Counted from the first letter of the stretch, positions 9,200-19,090 are shown. The stretch: 64,000 nt of DNA from Cupriavidus sp. BIS7 (GCF_000292345.1 NZ_ALOU01000019.1:186001-250000), one strand, 5' to 3'. Made by a program: numbers and translations. Notes: a model not told the origin generated them from the sequence alone.

Positions 9200-10807
9200 T
9201 CAGTGCGCGCCGGCCGCGTCTGCGCCGCCGCCGCCCTTCGCCCGCTTTGTCAGCCAGACAAAGCCGATCAGCACGAAGAACAGCACGCCTGAGATCCAGA
9301 AGATATCGTTCGCTCCAAGCATTGCTGCCTGTTGCGAGATATTGCGCTCGATCATGCCGTCTGCCTGCATTCGGCTCATGCCCATCTGCATCAGGTGGTC
9401 GATCTGCGCCTGGTACACCGGGTTGTATGGATTGATCTGCTCGATCAGTTGCGCATGATGCAGCGCCGAACGGTTTTCCCAGATCGTCGTCGAGATCGAC
9501 GCACCGATTGCGCCGAACGTGATCCGCACGAAGTTGGACAGGCCGGACGCGGCCGGGATCTTCTCGGGTGGCTGGCCCGACAGGATGATCGACGTCAGCG
9601 GGATGAAGAACATCGCCATCGCAGCCCCCTGGATCAGCGTGGGGACTACCAGCGCGCGCGTGTCGACCCCCGTGGTGAACCCGGCACGCATGAAACTGAC
9701 CACGCCAAAGGTGATGAACGCGGCAGTGGCCACCCATCGGGCGTCCACTTTTGGCAGCGTGCGCCCGATGATCGGAGAGAGGATGATGGCGAAGATCCCG
9801 ACTGGCGCCATGACCAGGCCCGCATCGGTGGCCGTATAGCCGACGATGGTTTGCAGCCAAAGCGGCAGAATCACCAGATTGCCGAAGAACAGCCCGTACG
9901 CCACCGAGATTGCCACTACGCCAGCGGCAAAGTTGCGGCCCTTGAATAGGTGGATGTCGACGATCGGGTGTTTCTCGTAGTTCTCCCAGATCAGGAAGAA
10001 CAGGAATCCGACAACTGCCACCACGCCCAGCGTCAGGATCACCGATGAGTGGAACCAGTCCAGTTCCTTGCCCTTGTCGAGCATGAGCTGCATCGAGCCA
10101 ACCCAGATCACCAGCAAGGCCAGGCCGATCCGGTCGATCGGCAGGATCTTGGTTGGCGTCTCACGGTGACGGTAGATCGCCCACGTGGCGTAGGCCGTCA
10201 TGATGCCGATGGGCACGTTGATGTAGAAGATCCACGGCCACGTCAAATTGTCCGAGATCCATCCGCCCAGCAGCGGCCCCATGATCGGCGCCACCAGTGT
10301 GGTCATGCCCCACAGCGCCAGGGCCATCGAACTCTTGGCTGCCGGGTAGCTGGCCAGCAGCAGCGATTGCGACAACGGAATCATCGGGCCGGCCACTGCA
10401 CCTTGCAGCACCCGCGCGGCCAGCAGTGTCTCCAGGTTCGGCGCCACGCCGCACAGCCACGACGACAGTACGAACAGCAGGATGGACAGCACGAACAGGC
10501 GTACGGCGCCGAAGCGCGTGGTCAGCCAGCCGGTCAGCGGCACCGAGATCGCATTGGCTACGGCGAACGACGTGATGACCCAGGTGCCCTGGTTTGGCGA
10601 CACGCCGAGGTCGCCCGAAATAGCCGGGATCGACACGTTGGCGATCGACGAGTCCAGCACGTTCATGAACGTGGCCAGTGACAGCGCGATCGTGCCGATC
10701 ACGAGCTTTCCGCCGGACAGCGGCGGATGCGCTGCCGGGCGAGCGGGAGCGGGCTTTGGCGCCGGCGCCGCGCCGGAACCCGGCATTGCGGTGGTTGAAT
10801 CTGCCAT
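9200..10807 (-). CDS. emrB: DHA2-family (EmrB/QacA-type) drug efflux permease
   Basis: Proton-driven multidrug exporter of the major facilitator superfamily, 14-TM DHA2 group, 535 aa. The N-terminal 30 residues are Pro/Ala-rich and cytoplasmic; TM1 carries the DHA2 motif LDSSIANVSIPAI, followed by NQGTWVITSFAVANAISVP. The RVLQGAVAGPMIPLSQ segment is the antiporter-type motif C region. It is the last gene of a minus-strand set with an EmrA-like adaptor (18 bp upstream) and an outer membrane factor, so a complete tripartite pump is encoded. The substrate cannot be read from sequence. Confidence 0.93.
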   Translation of the reverse strand: MADSTTAMPGSGAAPAPKPAPARPAAHPPLSGGKLVIGTIALSLATFMNVLDSSIANVSIPAISGDLGVSPNQGTWVITSFAVANAISVPLTGWLTTRFGAVRLFVLSILLFVLSSWLCGVAPNLETLLAARVLQGAVAGPMIPLSQSLLLASYPAAKSSMALALWGMTTLVAPIMGPLLGGWISDNLTWPWIFYINVPIGIMTAYATWAIYRHRETPTKILPIDRIGLALLVIWVGSMQLMLDKGKELDWFHSSVILTLGVVAVVGFLFFLIWENYEKHPIVDIHLFKGRNFAAGVVAISVAYGLFFGNLVILPLWLQTIVGYTATDAGLVMAPVGIFAIILSPIIGRTLPKVDARWVATAAFITFGVVSFMRAGFTTGVDTRALVVPTLIQGAAMAMFFIPLTSIILSGQPPEKIPAASGLSNFVRITFGAIGASISTTIWENRSALHHAQLIEQINPYNPVYQAQIDHLMQMGMSRMQADGMIERNISQQAAMLGANDIFWISGVLFFVLIGFVWLTKRAKGGGGADAAGAH

Positions 10808-10825
10808 GGACAGTCAGCCTGTGGA

Positions 10826-12067
10826 TCAGGTGTTGGCCGGCTTGGCCGCGGCGCGCGCTGCGCTGGCCGCCGCCGGAGCGGACGGTGCCGGCGTGCGGCC
10901 GCCGTTATTGACGGCGATGATGCGCGCGATCAGTTCGTCGGCATCCTGCGCCACCTTGTCATAGACGTCGGTTTGAAGCGGCTTGGCGGACGTCGCCGTG
11001 ATCAGTGCCGCGCCTTCTTCCTTGCGCACATCCACCGTCACGTTCATCGACAGGCCCACGCGCAGCGGGTGCTCCTTCAGTTGCTGCGCATCGAGCGCGA
11101 TGCGCACCGGCAGGCGCTGTACCACCTTGATCCAGTTGCCGGTGGCGTTCTGTGCCGGCAGCAGCGAGAACGCGGCACCGGTACCGGCGGAGAAGCCTTC
11201 CACGTGGCCGGTGTACTTGACCTTCGAGCCATAGACGTCGGCCTCGAGCTCAACCGGCTGGCCGATGCGCATATGGGTGATCTGCACTTCCTTGAAGTTG
11301 GCGTCGACCCAGACCTGGTCGAGCGGCACCACGGCCATCAGCGGCGTTCCGGCGGAAACGCGCTGGCCCACCTGGACCGAACGCTTGGCCACATAGCCGG
11401 TAACGGGCGCAGGCAGCGTCGAGCGGGCAAAGGCCAGGTAGGCCGAACGCAGGTTGGCTGCGGCACGCTGCACATTCGGGTGCTTTTCCACTGTGGTCTG
11501 GTCGGTCAGCACCTTGTTCGACGCAAGCTGTTCCTGCGCGGCAAGCAGGGCCGACTCGGCGGCCTTCAGCGAGGTCTGCGCATGTGAAATCTCTTCATTC
11601 GATACCGCGCCCGAGCCGGCGATGGCCTGGCGGCGCCGCAGGTCGTCACGCGCCTTGGCCACGTCTGCCTCGCGCAGTGCCACGTTGGCCGCCAGCGAGC
11701 CGTTGTTGACGTACAGCGTGCGCACTTCACGCACGACCTGGGCGAGCTGGGCCTCCGCCTGCTCCATGGCCACCTGCGTGTCGGCGCGATCAAGCTGGAT
11801 CAGCGGCTGGCCAGCCGTGACCAGTTGCGTATCGTCGGCGGCGATCGACACCACGGTGCCGCCCACCAGCGGGGTCACCTGGACCACGTTGCCAGCTACG
11901 TAGGCATCGTCGGTGCTTTCGAAGTGACGTGCATAGAGGCCCCAGTAAAGGCCATAGCCGACCCCGGCCACCACGATCGCGGCGGTCAGCGTCATCAGCA
12001 GGCGCTTGCGTTTGTTGTCTGCTGTGGGGGCGGGATTCTGGCCGGCCGATTGCGGGTTGTTGCTCAT
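10826..12067 (-). CDS. emrA: EmrA-like periplasmic adaptor (membrane fusion protein)
   Basis: HlyD/EmrA-family adaptor linking the inner-membrane permease to the outer-membrane channel. 413 aa. Short cytoplasmic N-terminus, one TM helix at about 24-46, then the lipoyl half-motif STDDAYVAGNVVQVTPLVGG. A long alpha-hairpin spans about 95-210, followed by the second lipoyl half (TLPAPVTGYVAKRSVQVGQ) and a beta-barrel. The tail is Ala/Pro-rich. It sits between the outer membrane factor and the EmrB-like permease with short gaps (45 and 18 bp), consistent with one transcript. Confidence 0.93.
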   Translation of the reverse strand: MSNNPQSAGQNPAPTADNKRKRLLMTLTAAIVVAGVGYGLYWGLYARHFESTDDAYVAGNVVQVTPLVGGTVVSIAADDTQLVTAGQPLIQLDRADTQVAMEQAEAQLAQVVREVRTLYVNNGSLAANVALREADVAKARDDLRRRQAIAGSGAVSNEEISHAQTSLKAAESALLAAQEQLASNKVLTDQTTVEKHPNVQRAAANLRSAYLAFARSTLPAPVTGYVAKRSVQVGQRVSAGTPLMAVVPLDQVWVDANFKEVQITHMRIGQPVELEADVYGSKVKYTGHVEGFSAGTGAAFSLLPAQNATGNWIKVVQRLPVRIALDAQQLKEHPLRVGLSMNVTVDVRKEEGAALITATSAKPLQTDVYDKVAQDADELIARIIAVNNGGRTPAPSAPAAASAARAAAKPANT

Positions 12068-12112
12068 ATCGATCTCGTACGTTTTATCGTCGTGTCTTGC
12101 GTGGCCCGGCTG

Positions 12113-13618
12113 TCAGCCCCGGGTACCCTTTTCCGTGCCGGGCTTCCCGGCCTGTTCGTCGGCTTCCTGATAGCCGCCGCCGAGGGCCTTGATCAGCCCC
12201 ATCTGCAGATCCAGGCGGCGCGCCTGCAGGTCGGTGGCCAGGCGGCGCTGCTGCAGCACCGTGCTTTCCGCGTTTAGCACGGTCAACTGGGTGCCAAGGC
12301 CGGCCTTGTAGCGCGTGGTGGCCAGCGAATAGGCGTGCTCGGCCAGTTCCAGCGCTTCGCGCTGGGTCTTGATCTGCTGGTCTACGCTGCGAATGCTGGT
12401 TACGGTGTCGGCGGTTTCGCGCAGTGCGTCAACCAGCGTCTGGTTGTAGCTGGCCACGGCGATGTTGTATTGCGCGTACTTGCCCTTGAGATTGGCGCGC
12501 AGGCGGCCGCCTTCGAATATGGGCAGGCGCAGCGTCGGGCCGATGCCAAACGTCCGGCTGACGCTCATCAGCAGGTTGGAAGGGTCAAGGGAAGCCAGGC
12601 CGGCGAACGCGGTGAGCGTCACGTCGGGCAGGAATTCCTTCTTGGCCACGCTGATGTCCTTGGAGGTCGCTTCCACGCGCCAGCGCGCGGCGACGAGGTC
12701 CGGGCGGCGGCCGATCAGTCCGATCGTCAGATCATCAGGCAATTGGGGCGTGGGATTGGCCAGCAGGGTGGGGCGTGCAATCTGCATGCCGCGGTCCGGT
12801 CCCTTGCCGAGCAGCGCCGCAATCTGGTTGCGCGCAAGCGCGATTTCCTCGTCGACAGCCTGCAGGTCTGTCTGCGCAGATGCCACCGTGGCACGTGCCT
12901 GGGTGGTTTCCACCTGCGTGTCCAGGCCGGCGGCCAGGCGTTGGCGCGACAGGTCGGTCAGGTCGCGGCGCTGCGCGATCGCGCGCTCGGCCACATCGCG
13001 CTGGGCGTAGAGGGCGGCCAGACGGTTGTAGCTGCGGGCGATCGACGTGGTCAGCATCAGGCGCGCTGCCTGGCTTTCGGCTTCCGTTGCGCGGTCGTCG
13101 GACAGCGCGGCTTCCAGCGCGTCGCGGTTCTTGCCCCAGAAATCGAGGTCCCACGACAGCCCGAACTGCAGGCGTGACTGGTTCTGCCACGAGCCCGCGA
13201 GCGGCGTGCCCGTAAACAGGTCGGTGGCCGAAAAGCGCTGGCGGATGATGCTGCCCTCGAAATCGACACTGGGATACAGCGCGGACCGCGTGGCGTCCGC
13301 CATCGCGCGCGAGGCCTCCACGCGCGCCAGGGCGATCTGCAGGTTCGGATTGTCGTTGACGGCTTCATCGGCCAGCGCACGCAGTTGCGGATCGTGGAAC
13401 TGGTCAACCCAATCCTGCGACGGCCATTGGCCGTGGTCGGCGGTGAACGTCTGCGGCGATGCCAGCGTGCCGGGCTCGGACATCGTCTGGGTGCTGTGCG
13501 AATTGCCCAGCGCCGCGCAGCCTGAAATGGCCGCGGCAGCCAGGACCGTCAAGGCCAGGCTGCCGGCGCGGGCCGCAATACGATTGCGGTCGGGGGCGAA
13601 GGAAGTGGAGGGATTCAT
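12113..13618 (-). CDS. NodT/OprM-type outer membrane efflux lipoprotein
   Basis: Outer membrane factor of the TolC superfamily, NodT branch, 501 aa. Signal peptide with lipobox AISGC; lipidation is expected at C34. Two repeated coiled-coil OEP domains follow (about 75-280 and 290-480), including the NLQIALARVEASRA and YNQTLVDALRETADTV helices typical of the family. It completes the efflux pump with the downstream EmrA- and EmrB-like genes. First structural gene after marR (71-bp gap). Confidence 0.92.
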   Translation of the reverse strand: MNPSTSFAPDRNRIAARAGSLALTVLAAAAISGCAALGNSHSTQTMSEPGTLASPQTFTADHGQWPSQDWVDQFHDPQLRALADEAVNDNPNLQIALARVEASRAMADATRSALYPSVDFEGSIIRQRFSATDLFTGTPLAGSWQNQSRLQFGLSWDLDFWGKNRDALEAALSDDRATEAESQAARLMLTTSIARSYNRLAALYAQRDVAERAIAQRRDLTDLSRQRLAAGLDTQVETTQARATVASAQTDLQAVDEEIALARNQIAALLGKGPDRGMQIARPTLLANPTPQLPDDLTIGLIGRRPDLVAARWRVEATSKDISVAKKEFLPDVTLTAFAGLASLDPSNLLMSVSRTFGIGPTLRLPIFEGGRLRANLKGKYAQYNIAVASYNQTLVDALRETADTVTSIRSVDQQIKTQREALELAEHAYSLATTRYKAGLGTQLTVLNAESTVLQQRRLATDLQARRLDLQMGLIKALGGGYQEADEQAGKPGTEKGTRG

Positions 13619-13689
13619 GGTGTGACTGTGACCAGATCTTTCTCAAACGGGAAGGGCACTCGGCCTTGGTTTGAATACTTGTTCGGGCC

Positions 13690-14202
13690 CTATCCGGAGT
13701 TTTCGTTTTCGTCCAAAGGGCAGACGGCACTGGCACTGCCGCCGCGGTTGTTCGCGATAAGCCGAAGCAGAAAGCTGCGCAGGATATCTATTTCTTCCTG
13801 GCTGAAGCCATCGAAATGCCGGCGCATCACGTTGCAGAACACCACTGGCAGCTTGTCGACCATTGTCTCGCCTTCAGGCGTCAGCGACAGGTCAACCACG
13901 CGGCGGTCGTTGTCTCGCCGTGTGCGTTCTATCAGGCCGCGCTTTTCCATGCGGCTCAGGAGCCTGGTCACCGAGCCGGCATCGGTACTGAGTTCGCGGG
14001 CCAGGTCGGTCACCGTGTTCGCTTCCCCCTTGGCCAGCATCATCAGGCAACTGGCCTGGGCATGAGTCATGTCCATGCCGTTCAGCTCCTGCTCGACACC
14101 CTGGGAGAGCATGCTCCTGGCGCGCGCGAGCAGATAGCCGACGCTCTTGCCGATTTCATAATGCTCGGGATCGAACAGGTCAGTGGGTGTGCTTGACGTC
14201 AT
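13690..14202 (-). CDS. MarR-family transcriptional regulator of the efflux operon
   Basis: Winged-helix MarR/EmrR-type regulator, 170 aa from the ATG at 14202. Conserved recognition part TVTDLARELSTDAGSVTRLLSRMEKRGL, with the wing RRDNDRRVVDLSLTPEG. An upstream TTG at 14232 would add ten residues, but the ATG fits family length better. It heads the marR-OMF-emrA-emrB set, as in the E. coli emrRAB arrangement, so it most likely represses the pump until a phenolic or lipophilic ligand binds. A palindrome at 14220-14233 just upstream is a candidate operator. Confidence 0.92.
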   Translation of the reverse strand: MTSSTPTDLFDPEHYEIGKSVGYLLARARSMLSQGVEQELNGMDMTHAQASCLMMLAKGEANTVTDLARELSTDAGSVTRLLSRMEKRGLIERTRRDNDRRVVDLSLTPEGETMVDKLPVVFCNVMRRHFDGFSQEEIDILRSFLLRLIANNRGGSASAVCPLDENENSG

Positions 14203-14219
14203 CTCTTGTCGCTGCAATC

Positions 14220-14233
14220 TTTGCCTGGGCAAA
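14220..14233. promoter_or_regulatory. Candidate MarR operator
   Basis: 14-bp inverted repeat with perfect 6-bp arms, TTTGCC and GGCAAA, around a 2-bp centre, 17 bp upstream of the marR start. MarR-type repressors typically bind such near-palindromes overlapping their own promoter. Inference from position and symmetry. Confidence 0.5.
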
Positions 14234-14396
14234 TATAAGCATGTGTCAATGATAGGACAAGATCGGAAATAGGCTATTGCGGAAAACGCAATCGCGTCCG
14301 TTGATCTATGCTGAACAGCAATGGAGCATTCTGCGCTGCAACATGCTAGAATGTCGGGTTAATTTTTTCCGATAGCTCCGCTTCAGGGGACGCCGA

Positions 14397-16217
14397 ATGA
14401 CCCGCGCCATCCGTAATATCGCCATCATCGCCCACGTCGATCATGGCAAGACCACACTGGTCGACCAACTCCTGCGTCAGGCAGGCACCTTCCGCGACAA
14501 CCAGCAGATCGCCGAACGGGTGATGGACTCGAACGATCTGGAAAAGGAACGCGGGATCACGATTCTCGCGAAGAACTGTGCCGTCGAGTACAACGGCACG
14601 CACATCAACATCGTCGATACCCCGGGACACGCCGACTTCGGCGGTGAAGTGGAGCGTGTGCTGTCGATGGTCGACGGCGTGCTGCTGCTGGTGGACGCCG
14701 TGGAAGGCCCGATGCCGCAAACGCGTTTCGTGACGCGCAAGGCACTGGCGCTGGGCCTGAAGCCTATCGTCGTGATCAACAAGATCGACCGTCCGGGCGC
14801 GCGTCCGGACTGGGTGATCAACCAGACCTTCGACCTGTTCGACAAGCTGGGCGCTACCGACGAACAGCTCGACTTCCCGGTCATCTACGCGTCGGGCCTG
14901 AACGGCTACGCCGGCATGACCGAAGACGTGCGCGACGGCGACATGAAGCCGCTGTTCGAGACCGTGCTCGACAAGGTGCCGGTCCGTAACGATGACCTCG
15001 ACGGCCCGCTGCAGTTGCAGATCATCTCGCTGGACTATTCCAGCTACGTTGGCAAGATCGGCGTTGGCCGCATCTCGCGTGGCCGCGCCAAGCCGCTGCA
15101 GGACGTGGTGGTCAAGTTCGGTCCGGAAGGCAACCCGATCAAGGGCCGTATCAACCAGGTGCTGAAGTTCAGCGGCCTGGAGCGCGAGATCGTGTCCGAG
15201 GCGGAAGCCGGCGACATCGTGCTGATCAACGGTATCGAAGAACTGGGCATCGGCTGCACGGTGTGCGCGCCGGATGCCCAGGACGCGCTGCCGATGCTGA
15301 AGGTGGACGAGCCGACGCTGACGATGAACTTCTGCGTCAACACGTCGCCGCTGGCCGGCCGCGAAGGCAAGTTCGTGACCAGCCGTCAGCTGCGCGAGCG
15401 TCTGGACCGCGAACTGAAGTCCAATGTGGCGCTGCGCGTGAGCGATACGGGCGACGACACGATCTTCGAAGTGTCCGGCCGCGGCGAACTGCACCTGACC
15501 ATCCTGCTGGAAAACATGCGCCGTGAAGGCTACGAGCTGGCCGTGTCGCGTCCGCGCGTGGTGTTCAAGGAAATCAATGGCGTCAAGCACGAGCCGTACG
15601 AGCTGCTGACCGTGGACGTCGAAGACGGCCACCAGGGTTCGGTCATGGAAGAGCTGGGCCGCCGCAAGGGCGAACTGCTCGACATGGCTTCGGACGGCAA
15701 GGGACGTACGCGTCTGGAATACCGCATCCCGGCTCGTGGCCTGATCGGTTTCCAGGGCGAGTTCCTGACGCTGACGCGCGGCACCGGCCTGATCAGCCAC
15801 ATCTTTGATGACTACGCACCGGTGCGCGAAGGCGGCCTGGGCGAACGCCACAACGGCGTGCTGATCTCGCAGGACGACGGCGATGCCGTGGCCTACGCAC
15901 TGTGGAAGCTGCAGGATCGCGGCCGCATGTTCGTGAAGCCGGGCGATGCGCTGTACGAAGGCATGATCATCGGCATCCACAGCCGCGACAACGACCTGGT
16001 CGTGAACCCGATCAAGGGCAAGCAACTGACCAACGTGCGCGCGTCGGGTACCGACGAAGCGGTGCGCCTGGTGCCGCCGATCCAGATGTCGCTCGAGTAC
16101 GCGGTGGAATTCATCGCCGACGACGAACTGGTCGAACTTACGCCGAAGAGCATTCGTCTGCGTAAGCGCCATCTGAAGGAGCACGAGCGCAAGCGTGCTT
16201 CGCGCGAAGCGGTGTAA
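14397..16217 (+). CDS. typA: Translational GTPase TypA/BipA
   Basis: Ribosome-associated GTPase of the EF-G superfamily, involved in 50S assembly at low temperature and stress adaptation. 606 aa, the expected length. G1 AHVDHGKTT (12-20), switch I with [11 protein letters not shown]3 [13 protein letters not shown]4 [12 protein letters not shown]. Then domain II, the EF-G-like domains III/V, and the TypA-specific C-terminal domain (from about 480), including [19 protein letters not shown]. Divergent from marR, and followed by a strong bidirectional terminator. Confidence 0.98.
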   Translation: MTRAIRNIAIIAHVDHGKTTLVDQLLRQAGTFRDNQQIAERVMDSNDLEKERGITILAKNCAVEYNGTHINIVDTPGHADFGGEVERVLSMVDGVLLLVDAVEGPMPQTRFVTRKALALGLKPIVVINKIDRPGARPDWVINQTFDLFDKLGATDEQLDFPVIYASGLNGYAGMTEDVRDGDMKPLFETVLDKVPVRNDDLDGPLQLQIISLDYSSYVGKIGVGRISRGRAKPLQDVVVKFGPEGNPIKGRINQVLKFSGLEREIVSEAEAGDIVLINGIEELGIGCTVCAPDAQDALPMLKVDEPTLTMNFCVNTSPLAGREGKFVTSRQLRERLDRELKSNVALRVSDTGDDTIFEVSGRGELHLTILLENMRREGYELAVSRPRVVFKEINGVKHEPYELLTVDVEDGHQGSVMEELGRRKGELLDMASDGKGRTRLEYRIPARGLIGFQGEFLTLTRGTGLISHIFDDYAPVREGGLGERHNGVLISQDDGDAVAYALWKLQDRGRMFVKPGDALYEGMIIGIHSRDNDLVVNPIKGKQLTNVRASGTDEAVRLVPPIQMSLEYAVEFIADDELVELTPKSIRLRKRHLKEHERKRASREAV

Positions 16218-16234
16218 TACCGGTTCTCGCCGAA

Positions 16235-16268
16235 CAAAAAACCGCGCCGTTCTGGCGCGGTTTTTTTT
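16235..16268. terminator. Bidirectional terminator between typA and the desaturase-family gene
   Basis: Stem CCGCGCC (16242-16248) with GGCGCGG (16254-16260), 5-nt loop. Six A lie before it and eight T after it, so it works for typA on plus and for the convergent minus-strand gene. Confidence 0.92.
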
Positions 16269-16283
16269 ATGTCCTCTAGCGAA

Positions 16284-17207
16284 TCAGATGCCCTCGGTTC
16301 GCTCCCCTCGCCCGCCTGCGGGAGAGTGGTCGGGGGAGAGGGCAGGCGTGTCTAGTGCCGCAGCTTTCGAACACCGCCATTCCGGCGGCTTCCACAGATA
16401 ACGCAGATCCTTTTCGCGCCATACGTCGCCAAACATATCGCGCCATTCGTGAAACGTCAGCGTCAGCGGATTGTGTGTGTGAACCTGTCGCGTGATCCCA
16501 TACTGTGGCGCATCGCCTTCAGGTACGAACGTACCGAACATCCGGTCCCAGATCGTCAGAACTCCCGCGTAGTTGCGATCGATGTACTGCGGATTCTTCG
16601 CATGGTGCACACGGTGCACGGAAGGCGTATTGACGAGCGTTTCGATTAGCGGCCAGCGCTGCCCTAACCGGGTGTGCACGAAGAATTGAAAGGCCAGGTT
16701 GAGGCCTACGGCCAGGATCACCCAATCTGGCGTGAATCCGATGAAGGCCAGCGGAATCCAGAAGATCCACATGCCGGAGATCGGGTAGGTCAGGCTCTGA
16801 CGGAAGGCCGTCGAGAAGTTCATGCCCTCAGAGGAGTGGTGCGCCACGTGCGACGCCCACATCCAGCGCACGCGATGACTGGCCCGATGGAACCAGTAGT
16901 AAAGGAAGTCCTGAAGCAGCAACAGCAGGGCAAATGACCACAGGGTCTCCGGCATCGCACGCAAGCCATGCGTGTAGCACCATGTATAGACCGTGCGCAC
17001 CATCAGCCAGAGAAAGAACGCATCGGACGCCTGGTGCATCAGCGCGAGCGTGGCGTTGGACAGCGTGTCGCGCCAGCTATAGACCGTGCGGTCTCGTTTC
17101 GACCAGTACCAGGCCTCCCAGCCAATCGTCAGCACGAAGACCGGGGCGAAGGCCAGCAGGATCAGGCCGGGATCGAATGCAGCGGGGGCGGGAGCGTTCG
17201 GTGTCAT
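16284..17207 (-). CDS. Fatty acid hydroxylase / sterol desaturase family membrane protein
   Basis: Integral membrane di-iron protein of the FA_hydroxylase superfamily, 307 aa from the ATG at 17207. Four to five hydrophobic segments and three histidine clusters that would hold the iron pair: HRASHR, HVAHHSSE and HRVHHAKN. A preceding VNTPSVHRVHH block is typical of the bacterial branch. The substrate is unknown; alkylglycerol- or carotenoid-like lipids are possible. The last 20 or so residues, rich in Pro, Gly and Arg (SPDHSPAGGRGERTE), are translated from a REP-like palindromic element at 16301-16340, so the normal C-terminus seems to have been extended by it. An open frame continues upstream to 17291 but lacks a better start. 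Confidence 0.85.
   Translation of the reverse strand: MTPNAPAPAAFDPGLILLAFAPVFVLTIGWEAWYWSKRDRTVYSWRDTLSNATLALMHQASDAFFLWLMVRTVYTWCYTHGLRAMPETLWSFALLLLLQDFLYYWFHRASHRVRWMWASHVAHHSSEGMNFSTAFRQSLTYPISGMWIFWIPLAFIGFTPDWVILAVGLNLAFQFFVHTRLGQRWPLIETLVNTPSVHRVHHAKNPQYIDRNYAGVLTIWDRMFGTFVPEGDAPQYGITRQVHTHNPLTLTFHEWRDMFGDVWREKDLRYLWKPPEWRCSKAAALDTPALSPDHSPAGGRGERTEGI
16301..16340. repeat. REP-like GC-rich palindromic element overlapping the gene end
   Basis: The outer arms CTCCCC and GGGGAG and an inner CCCGC/GCGGG stem form the cloverleaf-like unit that is a common dispersed intergenic repeat in beta- and gamma-proteobacteria. Here it encodes the C-terminal tail of the desaturase-family protein. 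The dispersed copy number cannot be judged from this window. Confidence 0.6.
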
Positions 17208-17351
17208 GGCGCAAGTGTGCACATTTTCAGCAACTTCGCATGGAAGGATTCCTCCATACGCGCGCAAGTGGCGGGTGGGCCTCCTCCGCATGCTCCGAAG
17301 GCAGGAAACGTGACTGGCGTAGAATCGCTGCCTTCAGGATTGGAGACAGAA

Positions 17352-18443
17352 ATGACGGAGTTTGTATCGACCCAGGTACAGGGCGGCGTTGCCTACCTGA
17401 CGCTGACCCGCCCGCAGGCCCTGAACGCGCTGTCGCTCGAGATGATTCGGGCATTTACGGACGCGCTGCAACGCTGGGAGAGCGATCCCGAGGTGCACGC
17501 GGTGGTAGTAGCTGGCGCCGGCGGCAAGGCATTCTGCGCTGGCGGCGACATTCGCTGGTTCCACCATGCACACCATGCTAACGATCCGCTGCTCGACCAG
17601 TTCTTTGTCGAGGAATACGCGCTCAACTATCTGATCCATCGATACGGCAAGCCCTACATCGCACTGATGGACGGCGTGGTGATGGGCGGTGGCATGGGAA
17701 TCTCGCAAGGGGCGCGACTGCGCGTCGTGACCGAGCGGACGAAGATGGCGATGCCGGAGACCAATATCGGCCTGTTCCCCGACGTCGGCGGCGGATGGTT
17801 CCTGGCGCGTACACCGGGTCGTATCGGCGAGTTTCTGGGCCTGACTGGCACGGTGATCGGCGCGGCCGATGCGCTCTTCGCCGGGCTGGCCGATGCCTAT
17901 CTGCCGACGAACGCGGTCGCCGAGATGGTGGCTTCCATGCAGGCCCAACGCTTCGACAATGGCGATGCGGTGCTGACCCACATTGCAACCTTCACGCGCC
18001 AGCACACTGGCGCCTGTGTGCCGCGTGACAGTCAACTGGCGCGCCACGCGGACCAGATCGACGCGCTGTTTGCCGGGGCGACGGCGCAAGCCATTCTGGC
18101 CGCCGTGAGCGATGCCGAAGGCGACTGGGCCGCGCAGATTGCGGCCGCGCTGCGCAGCCGGTCGCCGCTGATGCTGTGTGTCACGCTCGAGCAGATTCGT
18201 CGCGCCCGCACGATGTCGCTCGAAGACGAACTGCGCATGGAACTCGACATGATGCATGACGTATTCCGCCATGGGGATGGTGTCGAAGGGATTCGCGCAC
18301 TGGCCATCGACAAGGATCACCAGCCCAAATGGAACCCTCTGCCCCTGGATGAAGTTAGTCCGGCGCGCGTGCGCGCATTCTTCGATAGCCCGTGGCGCCG
18401 GGAGGATCATCCTCTTGCCACGCTGGGCGGCCAAGTCGAGTAG
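17352..18443 (+). CDS. Enoyl-CoA hydratase/isomerase family protein, likely 3-hydroxyisobutyryl-CoA hydrolase
   Basis: Crotonase-fold enzyme, 363 aa from the ATG at 17352, which has GGAG seven bases upstream. CoA-binding and oxyanion-hole segments: KAFCAGGDIRWF and YIALMDGVVMGGGMGIS. The MPETNIGLFPDVGGGWFL block and the extended C-terminal helices are more typical of 3-hydroxyisobutyryl-CoA hydrolases (valine degradation) than of hydratases, which are about 260 aa. Ordinary enoyl-CoA hydratase activity cannot be excluded. The gene stands alone and is followed by an FMN reductase on the same strand. Confidence 0.85.
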   Translation: MTEFVSTQVQGGVAYLTLTRPQALNALSLEMIRAFTDALQRWESDPEVHAVVVAGAGGKAFCAGGDIRWFHHAHHANDPLLDQFFVEEYALNYLIHRYGKPYIALMDGVVMGGGMGISQGARLRVVTERTKMAMPETNIGLFPDVGGGWFLARTPGRIGEFLGLTGTVIGAADALFAGLADAYLPTNAVAEMVASMQAQRFDNGDAVLTHIATFTRQHTGACVPRDSQLARHADQIDALFAGATAQAILAAVSDAEGDWAAQIAAALRSRSPLMLCVTLEQIRRARTMSLEDELRMELDMMHDVFRHGDGVEGIRALAIDKDHQPKWNPLPLDEVSPARVRAFFDSPWRREDHPLATLGGQVE

Positions 18444-18529
18444 AGTGACGGCTGGACTGGCCCGCAGCATTGACGCCGGGCCGGCCTTCGCTTCACTTCG
18501 AACTCGTGTGAACAGTGAAAGGAGCCGAT

Positions 18530-19090
18530 ATGAGCAGTCCTCGTGATGTTGCCGTACTGGTGGGAAGCCTGCGCAAGGAATCCTTCAACCTGAAACTGGC
18601 CAAGGCCCTCGCCGCGCTCGCGCCACCGCAACTGAAGCTCGACATTGTCGAGATCCGGCAACTGTCGCTGTACAACCAGGACGACGATGCCAGTCCGCCC
18701 GCCGAATGGGTGGCGTTCCGTGACCGAATCCGTCGTGCCGACGCGGTGCTGTTTGTGACGCCCGAGTACAACCGCTCTGTCCCCGGCGCGCTCAAGAATG
18801 CTATCGACGTCGGTTCGCGCCCCTATGGCCAGAGTGCCTGGGATGGCAAGCCGGGCGGGGTGATCAGCGCATCGCCGGGAAACATTGGTGGATTCGGCGC
18901 GAACCACCATCTGCGCCAGTCGCTGGTGTTCCTGAATATCCCGGTTCTGCAGCAGCCCGAGGCCTATATCAGCGGCGCGGACAAGTTGTTTGACGAACAC
19001 GGCGCCATCGCCAATGAATCGACACGAGGCTTCCTGAGCAAGTACCTGGCGACATTCGCGTCCTGGATCGAGAAGAACGCGCCACGCTGA
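18530..19090 (+). CDS. NADPH-dependent FMN reductase (chromate/quinone reductase type)
   Basis: Flavodoxin-fold reductase of the NADPH_FMN_red family, 186 aa. The phosphate loop VGSLRKESFNLKLA binds FMN. TPEYNRSVPGALKNAIDVGSR is the family signature shared with ChrR/YieF and azoreductases. The ATG at 18530 has an excellent AAAGGAG-type site five to ten bases upstream, so it is preferred over a GTG five codons earlier. Such enzymes reduce quinones, azo dyes or chromate; the natural substrate is not evident. A strong terminator follows. Confidence 0.9.
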   Translation: MSSPRDVAVLVGSLRKESFNLKLAKALAALAPPQLKLDIVEIRQLSLYNQDDDASPPAEWVAFRDRIRRADAVLFVTPEYNRSVPGALKNAIDVGSRPYGQSAWDGKPGGVISASPGNIGGFGANHHLRQSLVFLNIPVLQQPEAYISGADKLFDEHGAIANESTRGFLSKYLATFASWIEKNAPR

